Assembly: GCA_021234535.1 (NCBI GenBank)
Contig: SFZH01000008.1
Location: 5,650,897 to 5,714,896 of the forward strand
Reading direction: 5' to 3'
Origin: Stichopus chloronotus
Lineage: Eukaryota > Echinodermata > Holothuroidea > Aspidochirotida > Stichopodidae
DNA length: 64,000 nucleotides
Within the stretch, counting starts at the first letter, position 1. Each line of letters opens with the position of its first letter. Under the pieces are notes generated by a model. That model was not told where the DNA came from, searched no databases, and worked only from the letters and a program-made list of their open reading frames with translations. The position numbers were made by a program, and so were the translations under genes. Of the stretch, positions 49,301 through 61,300 are shown piece after piece.

Positions 49301-52300
49301 AAACTGAATGTTTCAGTTACTATAGAGTCTAGAGAGAATCTGCTCTTAATCATAGATTTTTTTTAGTTGTGCTATTGGACATAGTGTACAGTGTAGTTCA
49401 CATGTGTACTGTACAAAGATCATGTCACACTGACCATCTCATCTTTGATCTTCTATTTACACACAATGTCCTTCTCTTGCTTCCTTAATTCCTCTTAATG
49501 CCCCTCAAATTCTGCATTTTTCAGATGGACATCAAATGTGTTCATATTCGCGCACTTTACAACAACCACTTCTCATGCTTTTGTCCTGTACTGCTCATTG
49601 TTTCAAGAACCAGAACCACATCTTTTATTATCTTAAGTTTTTTTTAGAGAAACACAGAAAAATGTTAGTACAGCTTTAAATTACGGTGAACTGAATATGG
49701 GTATGTCTCACATTTACAAGTACTTACTCAGTGTGTTGGGAGTGGCACTTCTGATCCTGTATCAAAGTTGTCCAGTATTGATAGCTGTGATTTGCTTTGT
49801 CTATGGTTCTGGGTGTCCTTCTGCAAATTAGTACAGTTCTAGTTTTCATTTAGGTAAAGGGTGTTTACTGCTGATGCAGTTCATTACCTATATTTCTTTT
49901 TTTTTCAAGCTAAAAATGTTTTGTAATGTGTGAAGCACAAGTCCAGCCATGTGACAGTGATTGCTGTAAAGCTATATGGAAGATTAATTACTCCTAAACT
50001 GTACCAGCAAACATTTTGTTGATTGTATAGTGAGTGTTGAGTTCTGATAGCTAGTTCTTGTCAGTTGTTATGGTGCTGAATTATACCAGCATGTTTCCAG
50101 TCCTTTTTCAACAAGTATTTAAAGTATACTTAAATGGCTGTTACAGTGAATTCTAAACCCTGTGAACTATCGTAAGGCTGACAGTATCTGATTCCTTGAC
50201 TTTGCCACACCATTTTCCTTGTTAGCTGTTTTTTTTCCTATTCAGGTCATCAAAGTAAGTTCTTGGAATTTTGTGATCATATGTTGAGACCTAATGGACA
50301 ATACTTCATATGTGGGCATGCTACAGTCAGTTACATGTTTAACTCTCTCAAAATATTTCACTTCAAAGACATTGACCACAGTGTTTCTCTGAAACTCTTT
50401 GTGTTGCTTTCTAACTGATGGTTTGTGCAATGAGGTAGTAAGATCTATATTCCAGTATCAGTTCCCCAACTTTTGAATGAGTTTCTACTGTCTAAAAAAT
50501 CACTTGGCCAGCCAAAAAAGCAGAAGGAATACCATGCAATGATGTTGTTGTGTGTGTGTGTGGTATTTTTTGGTGCTGATGCCTTGTGGTATGCAGTTCA
50601 GGTTTGGTATGTATGTTGTTGCTTGATAAGTTGATAGCCCCTGTTTGATTCAACAGAGGTTATAGAATATTTTAGGTAAAGAAAGGCATATGTCTGAAAA
50701 CCCTACAAGCAGTATCTCATTGACTGAATATTGTATTACCTTCATATAATATATTGGCAGCCAAATTGACTAGATAGTTAATAAGTTTTCATGGTGGTTA
50801 ATGGTCATGTCAGGTCACATGTCAGATTTTAACAATATCTCCATTAAGTAAAAGTTCAAACTTGATATGTATGTAATATTCATTTAGTGCAGTATTTGAT
50901 TTGTATTGTTTCACAATAGTCATTTGAGGTCACCAGAGGAGACCACATGAAAACATTGTCAAAGTGGAATCTCAATAAAGTGAAAGTTGCATGAAAGTTG
51001 CATGGTTTGTAGGTAGCAGTCAGCAAGTATTCATTTCTATGGAGGTCAAAGATCAACAATAGTCCAAATTTAAAAGCAATGCAAACTAATGTCTCTATAT
51101 GTGGAAGTTGCATGAACTTCAAACTATTGTGTAAGAAGCCTATTTTATTTAGTACTGTAGATAATGGCTAAAATTTTACATGAAGGGTCAGGTTAAAACA
51201 AGTCAAAGTCATCATTTAGATTACTTTGGGAGGGGGGTCAATCTTAGTTTGTAGCAAAACCCACGGTGTGTTAAATTTTTATTGAGATCAGAATGTCATT
51301 TGTTTTAACATAGGACAAAAACTAAAATCATTTCTGATTCCTTGCCGAAGGCAGGCAAGGAATCTATGCGATGGTGTGTGGGTATGTGACGCCGTGGCTT
51401 GTAAACACGATATCTCAAGAAGGGAATGGTGCTCGAATTGCAGTGTTGGTGTGTTGGTAGTCCATCATGACTAGATGACCCCTATTGGTTATTGTGGAGG
51501 TCAAAGGTCATTTGAGGTCATCAGAGCTTATAGTACGAAAAACCTATCAAGGGAGACATTGTAGCATCCAGATGTTGTTGGAACTTCAAACCCTTATCAT
51601 TGGTAGCAACTGATGAGAAGATGATGCCTGCCATTTTTTGTGAGTTCAGTAGAGGACATTGTTTGAAAACCTTATCAACACCATATCCCAAGAAGGGAAA
51701 GGTTCTCCAGTATCAAACTTGGTGTGTTGGTAGTCCGTGGTAAGTAAATGATCCCTATTGTTTTTCATGGAGGTAAAAGGTCATTTGAGGTCACTAGAGA
51801 TAAAGTGAGAAAACATATTAAAGGAGATATCTCAACTACTCAGCGTTGCTGGAACTTCAACTCTTACCATTGGTAGCACCTAGTGAGTAGATGATGTCAG
51901 TCATTTTTCATTGAGGTCATGGGTCATGTGGTCTCAATAGAAGACATAGTGTGGAAACCTTGTAAACATAGTACCTCGAGAAGGGAAAGGTGCTTGAAGT
52001 TGGTGTGTTGGTAGTTCACTGTGAGTGCATGGTCCCTATTCTTTTTCATGGAAATCAAAGGTCATTTGAAGTCTCCAGAGCTAAAGGTATGAAAAGCTAT
52101 TAAGGTAGATATCTCAGCAACTGAATTCAGGTAGAACTTCAAAGTGTCAGCATTGTTAGCACTTGATGAGCAGCTCATGTCTGTGGTTTGAATTGCCCCA
52201 TGGGAGACTTGTCATCACTGTAATGTGACGTGGAATGAGTGCAATAAGTTCTATCAGTCCAAAGATCTGTCCTGGGTTCAAAAGCCCAACATGTAAGAGT

Positions 52301-55300
52301 TTTAAATGTCCTGAATGTGAACATATGAAGAGGTTAAATTCATCATATTAGGAAAATAATGCATATTTATTTCCTATTGAAATTTGCCAAAATGTTGATC
52401 TATGTTTCAGAAACTCCCTCTCAAGATGTACAAAGTACTTTGTTGCTTTAGTTGCAGTAAACACTCCCTTGGGAGGCAAGACTGTTGCAGATTGCCTTTG
52501 TTGACTTGCACAATCTCAGGTCTGTAACCTCAATTTGATGTCATGAACTTCTATCAACTTTTGAATTACCTCCTTCATGACCACAATTGTCATCAATGCT
52601 GAGTGAAGGACTTTTCTCATTCATATTAGCACTCGGTAACATCAAACCCATAAGTGATACAGAATGTGGTTGTCATTCTTGCATTTTGTTTTTTATTTTG
52701 ATATGGTCCCTCCCCTTCTTCACTGGGTTGCTTTGATGTTTTTTCTCATTGTGTGTGCATGAAAAATAAGATATTGGCAAGGAATTACAAAGTCATTTGA
52801 CTTTCTGGTTAACTAATATCTTCATAGTTAATGTAGGCATTGTGGTAGGTGTATATTTGAGTAATGTGTATTATGTACTAAGTCCTTTCAGGTTTTCATT
52901 CATGTCAAGCTTTTTTTATGTCGGTAGGGGTGAAGTTTGAAATCTGTCAGCATTAGTTCCATTTCAAATTTCCTACATGTGTAGCCATTTATGACTAGAT
53001 GAGTTTTGTCCATGCTCATGAAGGTCAAAATTCACTTAAGGTCATCAAAGGTAACAGTCAGGGTAAGTTGATTACTTGAGATTGAAGAACAACCACAAAC
53101 TTGCATATGCAAACCTGCACACACCAGTTAATTGTGCTAGACTTTTGTATTTCTGGTCAGCAGTTGGGAAACTTGGAGAAGCTTCATCTCCACTTCTGCA
53201 GGCGTTTGTCATTTGTGGCAAGAAGTAAAAATGTCCTAACTTAAAAACTATAAGGAAGAGAGTGAGGAGGGGGAAATGAGAGAAAGAGTTGACAGGCTTG
53301 TTTTTTTAAAACACATGCTTGTCATCTGACACACATTCACACTCACCATAGTACTAACTTTTCCATTATGGACTGTTATGCCTTTGAACAGGTTTTGACA
53401 TTGTTCAGATTGTAATAAGCTTTAATTCTTTGGAAATATACAGCATCTGAATACTGAATTTGTTACTCTCAACTTGTGCACTGAAGGTTGCAAAAGATGT
53501 TATTATTGTTTGATGTTAGGTCTTCCATTTATCAGTCTCTACTCTTAAGTGGACTGACCTTGATTGTGTAAAACAACTCCATTCCATGAAGCAGTTCCCA
53601 TTATCTGTGGCAGGTGATGTCCTGTGCTGCATTTATTGTGTTACATAATTAGTTATTGCAGTTTTCTAATTGTATTATGACCGAGACTGGCGGTTTCATT
53701 TGCATGTTACCATCTTGTTGTATTCACTTGGTGTTATAAACCTGTCCAAGAATTCAAAGTATTATCATGTGAATCAATGTTCAGCATAAACTTTGCCACC
53801 TTGTGACTTTTATCATAGAAAGATAATACATAAGATTAGTAAATGCACACACTTGGTTTTCTGCATGTCCTTTGTCACAGTACAGGCTCTATTACAGTAC
53901 AGGTTTATTGCAATGACCTAATAGCGGCCCGCCTGGAGATTGTTCATCGCACCCATCGCCAGGGTTCGTCTATTGTTACAACTGAGGTTTCACTGCATTT
54001 CTATTCCGCAACATAAGCTGCTTAAAGTTTGTGGTTGTCACTTCAGTTGTTGAGGCAGGAAGTTCAAATACTTCCAAGAGAATGTGATGACTGATTAGTT
54101 GAAGTAATAACAAGTACAAAACAATTGGTTGAGCAGTAATTGCCTCACAGAAGGACCCTCAACTCTTTTCAGAGTTCTTTCTAAGATAAAGTAGAATTGC
54201 CATACACCAACAATATGTACATAGCTTGTTAGGCACCGTTAGTAAGTAACGTTGACTGTAGTGCAGCCTGTAGACTGGCCAATAGCACTAACTGTAATAT
54301 ATGCCCAGTGATTTCACTGATCTGGGGCACCAGATCAATGATGCACATTTGATGGACAAAAACCTCTGGAGTCAAAACTGTTGCAAAGCTTTTCATTTGA
54401 CCATTCTATCAGCCAACTAGATGCAGCACATTTGCTAATACATCAATTAGGCACCGGACAGAACTTAAAATCAAAACGAGTGCACATGTGAAGGTGTGAA
54501 AACGTATCACAAATATTACTTTGTATAGATATTCAAGTGCTTTGGTTTCAGACTTTGTGAACATAAGACTAGGCTAAGACAAACGTACGCCAGCCTAACA
54601 TGAGCAGAAGGAGATGTCACATAAGATATCAGCAATTCAAGTGCTACATTGCTAATCTCAGCACACGATGTCTGTGGCATCAAATGAATTCGAAACACTG
54701 TGCTAGCATTTCACACAGAGATTTTATCAGTTTGTGTACATATTTGGTTGGTAGATACTATCCCCTGTTCAAGCAAGCAAGCTTGATCATCAAGTGTGTC
54801 CAAAAAAAGTTTTGGTGAACAAAGTCAAAAGATTTACATGCCATGTGGAAAAGACCTTAAACTAATAATCTGCATACATTTACAAACATAAATTAAAAGG
54901 TTTCCTCTTGCTTTTACTCTTATTTTCCTCCACAATGGCTTTGGGACTTTGTGTTGACTATAACATCCCAAATGCATAGTAAGACAGTAGCCTAACCAAC
55001 ATGTGATGGCATATTTTATGTCAAAAGTACGTACATTGAACTTAAGTAGCCTGTCTGAAAATTATTTCACCATATGTAAGTGTTGTGAGAAACTAAGCAA
55101 ACTCATGACTTAAATCGTATGCAACTGAGACTGGCCAATCTCAATCATGCATTTTCCCATGGACTTAGGTGACGGATGTAAGACATCATAGGCAATCTTA
55201 AAAACGTTCTCTTCAAACGTGACTCCCTGCGCCACCCATGATGATGCCCATCCAAGCCCGATCTGCTGACTAGACTGACCACATGGTTCAAAATGATAGT

Positions 55301-58300
55301 TACATATTTTAAGTTGGACCTGCACTCCTCATTTTCAAGGGAGTCTACCCGATGTTCCACGTGTTTCATTGTTCCCAGGGTTCGATATTACCTGTTTTTG
55401 TATTATTAGCTCACAGGTACACAGTACATATGTGAGGTTATAAAATGAGGCAGATGGTGTCAACTTTTCATCAAAAGTTTTCTTCTTTTTGATGTGTGGA
55501 GATTTGGGGCTGAAATTTTGGTGTATGATTCTTTGTCAGCAGAGCATGAATACCTACCTGTTTGCATTCTGATGTAGAAAAGCTATATGTGAAATTAGAG
55601 CTGTTTTTGTAGGGCTGAGTTCACTGTGCCTGCAGAGCTGTCAGCTGCTTATCCATTGTACAGATAACAGTGTGCTTGGTTGTGTGTTTAGTTGTTGCCT
55701 TGCAAATGGGTATGCAGGCAGTGTGAAATCCAACCCATCTGCACAGTGTATATGTCTTTGTTCATCAAGTGGTCTCTACAATCTTAAGCAACTCTGTGGT
55801 CAGTGTGGCTCCCATGATACATGAAAGAAAATAGGATTAAGCTATTGTGGGGATATCTCCCTTTCTGTTCTGTTCAATTGAGTTGGTCAAATCAAGTAAT
55901 AGCAATTTAGCTGTTTTGAGTTCAAGTACAGTATGAGTCTTTTTATTTTGATCAGTGCAAACCTATGCAGTGTTTACTTGTGGAGTTGTAGGTGGTGCTA
56001 AATGTACTTCGCAATACTTCAACAGTTTATACTGGCACTATAAACTGTAAAAACAACTAGTTTGTATGATACACCTGTCATAATGATAGGTACATCGTAC
56101 AAACATATTTTTTTTTCAATCTTGCTTCTAACTTCTATTTTGGACAGACAAGAGAAACTGTGTGAGCTGCACAACAGCATTGCTGTTCTAGTTTCAATGA
56201 TTTCTGATGAATGTAGGGTTTTACTATTCCCAGGGTTTGATGTTCCCAGAAATCTCACTGAAATTCCCTAGGTTCGCTGTCCCCGAGGTTCAATGGTCCC
56301 AGCGTTTGAGAACATTGAACCCCCGAATTTGGAACCTGGGGAACATCGCACCCCATGAACATCGAACCCTGGGAATGTTGAACCTCAGGAACATTGTCAT
56401 AGTCCCTTGTCAAGTGGGATTGCATTCCTTCCTACTAAGCCTGTGAGTTTCTTGCCCCCCCCTCCTTCATGGCCAACTAACCCTCCACGGGAGATACAGC
56501 ACTTGCGTATACTTACAGTCTACAAACGCAGACAGGTCTGCCCCATTGCAACATTTACACATAAATAAAACAAGAGCACCAATGGTACAGAGGCTCATAC
56601 CTGAGCACCCTGAAGGTAACATTTACATATCAGTATATCATATCGTAATCATAGGACTTTCCAGAAGTATCATTATATTGAATCACCAACATATTGCATG
56701 TACAAGAAAGTCTGTAGGACCGCATAATTTGCAGAATATCGTAAAGCAGAGCACAAACAGTGCAGAAGTTGGATCTTTGTCAATAAATTTGTGATACATT
56801 TAATGGGCACCACTAAATAACAATGCTTATGATTGCATCACTATTCAAGTTTGACATCCAATAATTATGAAACTGTCATTTTTGTACATTTTCTACCTGG
56901 TTTGTACTAGTTGTGGGCAAATGAATTAGTACTAATATGGAAAAATTGTTGCAAATTTTCCAAAACCAATTTAAATTATTAAATACTAGCTCATTATTGT
57001 TCATTTGCATGTGTCACATGGGGACTAATTAGCTTGTCCATTAATCTGTCAGTAGAAGATCCCTTATAGGAACCTTGATGCAAAGTTGACAGGGTTGGGA
57101 AGACTAACTCAAAGTGCCCCTTTAAAGTCTAGACGGACATGTACCTCTTCAGACTAGATTGAGTTTCAGTTAGGGCACAATCTGACCGATTGCCTGATTA
57201 CTCAGTTATCATTCATTCACGATAAGGATATTTGCGATGCTGTATGACATTAAAAGGGGCACCTTTAAAGTTTGAGGAGAAAACTTTTGCAGGATTTCAC
57301 AAAATGGGCCGTAGGGCCACATAGAACCTCTGGATTACAAATGTATGTACACCCTAAGATAGACCATAAACAGAGTATCATTACAACAAACCATCAACAT
57401 TGTACAAGAGAATCTGTAAGAGGAGAACCATTTTGCAGAATTTCATAAAATGGGCCATAGGGTCCACATGGGACCTCGGACCTTGTAGCTTTGAATACCC
57501 CAAATTTGCCTACCACTCAGGGAACATTTCATCAAAGTTTCATACAAATCCATCATATTTTTTGTTTCTTTTAGATTGTCGGATCGAGCACGTCCGACAG
57601 AGTTGTGAATACGTACCAGATCCTTACAACATATAATAATATGTGTATAGTAATATAACAATATTTAATAATATAATAATAATATAACAAATTTTCAAAT
57701 GTTGTTTTTAAATACTTACATATGTTAACGAATGTAATAACACCAAACTGAACATCAGGGACAAACAAGGTTCTCCAACTGACGATCATACAGCTCTCTT
57801 GTGTAGGCCTATGATTTACTCTTTTTTGGCACAATAGCAGGCTATATTGAAGCTATTGGACATGTGAAGCATCATGATTTGCAGAAATTTTGGAAAATTA
57901 TCGGGTCTTACTGTTCCTTTACCACCCATGCATTTATTCTCACCATCTTGTCTGCGTCACTACTGTTAGTATTTCGCAAATGATATTTTACCTACCTTTT
58001 GTTAATTGTAAGAATTGACAAAAGCATGCTCGCGGTTACAAGAAACTAGTTTTTTTTTTTTTTACGTGGCCTGGGATTCATTTATGCACTAACTTCAAAG
58101 ACTTTTGAAGTTCAGAGTGGCACGTTTTTGTTTTTTTTTTTTTTTGCAATCAGCTAGTCTTGTCCAGAGGAAGTGTAAAACCACATAAGTCTTCACCATG
58201 CTCATAATAGAACCCTTTCCATGCTTGAGCTCAAGAAGCACAGAGCACCTGTGCCAAGCAGATTAAAAGATTAGACATGGTGGAACTATATGTGCTACTG

Positions 58301-61300
58301 CATTATTTAAACAAAACACTGATGTTTGAAAGTAATTTACAGTATATGATTTGGAAGTACAACCTTTTAGTTATAAATAACAACCAAAATGAAAAACAAG
58401 AAGGAGTGAATGTAGCTTATTCAAAGAGTGAAGTCTTTACATTGATGGGACACCACCACCTTTGCTTCACGTTCCACTCATTTACATGTGAACTTCCATT
58501 GCTTAAGACTCAATTTATAGTGGAAAATCCATGGCTCATTCCTCATGTGCCCCACTTTCCCCTCCCCATTTGCATGCTTGTTAATACTTTTTGCAAAATG
58601 TAGAGATCCATAACTTCGTTTGTAGTTTCATGGTGGAATGTTCATCTTTGATTCCTTGTCAAAGGCTGGCAAGAAATCTGTGTGATGGTGTGTGCATGTG
58701 TATTACTGTGTGTGTAGCTGTGTGTGTGTTTCACCATGACTTGTAAATGTGATATATCAAGAAGGAAATGTTGCTTAAGCTTCAAAGTTGGTGTACATTT
58801 AGTCCATTGAGCGTAAAGATGATTGAGAGTAAAGACCAGTTGAGGTCACCAGAGGGTAAAGTCTGAAAATCTATTAAGGAAGTCATAGCCTCAGCAATGT
58901 TGCTTAAACTTCAAAGTCTAAAAATTGCTAGCCCTTAATGAGTATTTGATCTCTGTCAAGTTTTACCACAGTCAAAGGTCATAGGAGGTCATTAGAGTTC
59001 ATACTTTGAAAACCTCAAAAACACAGCATTTCAGTGAGGGAAAGTTGCTTGAACTTCAAATGTTTGTACATTGGTGGTCCATTATGAGTAGATGTTCCCT
59101 GTTCTTATTCAGGTAGGTCAAAGGTCATTTGAGGTTGCCAGAGGAGATCGTTTAAGAACCTGTTATGGAAGATATCTCCGCAATGAATATTGCTTGAACT
59201 TCCAACTGTAAACATTGGCAGCTTTTGATGAGTAGATGATCTCTGTTATGTTTTGAGGACGTCAAAGGTCACATGAGGTCTGTGGAGATTATAATTTGGA
59301 AACCTTGTAAACACAGTATCTCTAGAAGGGAAAGTTGCTGCAACCTCAAACTTAAGTGAATAGTTTGTTCATTGTTTTTTTATAAATATTCGCAAGGGAT
59401 CACAAAGTCCTTGGTCTTCCTGGTTTTCTTTGAACACTGTGTAATGTGAAGGCCTGCCTTTCTTTTCCCTTTCACAGAATGACTGGAAGATTAAACTGGA
59501 TCATGTAGCATCATTGTTTATGAACCTGAATGGTGCAAGAGGTATGTGTATATTCTTTAAAGATCACTATTTAGAATAAACACCCCCCACCCCCACATTC
59601 TTTTGTGAAGTACAATTATTATGTATTGGACTATTGAAAGTGTACGGTGAATGCCCCAAATAAGGAACAACGTTAATCCTTAGACAAGTCTATGCTCAAG
59701 GACATACTGAAATGACCAGGTATGCTATAGAATCAAGGAATCAAATAGCCTGTTAAAATTGGAGGCCAATAGTAGATCTTTAACAGCAGCAGTTTGCAAT
59801 TATTTTGAAAACTTTTGACTGATACAGTAACCGTGATCCATCCCCAACCCCCTCCCCATCCAAGCCATTGCTTGATTTGTTACAGTATACTTCTCTGGCA
59901 GTAGTCATTGTATGTGTCAGCAATGTCAATGTCTGGGAGATGACTTGTGGCATGTATGTGTGAATGTATGTTTGTTTGTGATGCCTACATTGTAAACACG
60001 TAATCTCAAAGAAGGACAAATCTGAAAGGTGTACCTTTCTGAGTACAAGAGGCCTGTAGGAGGTCAAAGGTCATTTGCTGTCATTAGGGGTCAAATTGTA
60101 AATCCCCTGTAAACAATATCTCAAGAAGTTTGATCTGATCTCATAGTTTGTGTATTTGTGTGCCACAAAGAGTATTATTGAATGTCAAAGATCATTTGAG
60201 GTCAGCAGATCTCAAAATACAAAGCTTGTGAACAAACATATTATCTTAAAAAAGTGAACTTAGACTGAACTCATATTCGTATGCAGGTGTACCATTTTGG
60301 GTTTAAGAACTCTAAAGGTTTTGGTAGATGTCAAAGGTTATTTCAGTTAATCATGCATCAACTTACCAAAACCTTTTAAACACAATATGTCATCAAGGTA
60401 AGCTTTGGCTTGGCTCATATGTAATATGAAGGTGTGCCACAATGAAAGTAAGAAGTCCATCATTAGTGGTCATTTGAGGTGACTGGGGTCAATATTCAAG
60501 GACCTTGTAAACATAATCTGAAGAAGAGAATGTTGGACTGATTTCACATATGATATGTAAGTGCACTACACTTTTTGCAAGCTAGAAACTTTAATTGATG
60601 TAGTTCACCACTCATTTTGAGGTTAGCAAAAATCAAATACAAAACCTTGTAAACAAATGTGGTATGTTCAAAAAGGAAGCTCTGACTGAACTCATATTTT
60701 TGTATGCAGGTGTACCACATGGGATACAAGAACCCTACACTTTTCGGTTTCGATGAAATGGCAGCATTTGTAATTATGCAGGTGTATGTAGGTGTGTGTG
60801 TGTGTTTGTGACACCTACATAGTAAACATGATAACTCAAGAAGGGAAGCTTGTACATATCTCATATTTGATAGGTGTGTAAACCTTATTGAGGGCAAGAA
60901 GCCTGTTTATTGTGAAGCTTAAAGATCATTTGGGATCAGCAGGTGTCAAATAGTGAAAACATTGTAAACACACTATCTCAAGAAGGGAAACTTGGACATA
61001 TCTCATATTTGGTATGTGGGTAAGCTCTATAAGAATCCTATTGTTTTTGGTGGAAGTCATAGGTCATTTGGGGTCAACAGGAATCAGATGGTGAAAACCT
61101 TGTGAGCACAATATCGCAAGATACAAAACTTTGACTGATCTCATTTTAGGTTGTGTGTGAGCCTTATTGAGTACAAGAAGCCTATTGTTTTTGATGGAGG
61201 TCAAACGTCATTTGGGGGGTCAGTTGGGATCAAATAGTAAAAACCTTGTAAACTCAATATCTCTAGAAGAGAAACTTGTGCAGATCTCATATTTAGTATG

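Larger units (their letters stand above)
39543..59477 (+). other. PLOD intron 5 (19.9 kb), repeat-filled
   Basis: Phase-0 intron between exons whose products are contiguous in the family alignment. It contains an exon-end-derived 50-bp tandem array, a 711-bp hAT MITE, several tandem-repeat elements in the sense orientation, an L1-like LINE end and a CR1/L2-like RT scrap in antisense, and an inverted minisatellite. No further exon was found in it. Confidence 0.85.
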
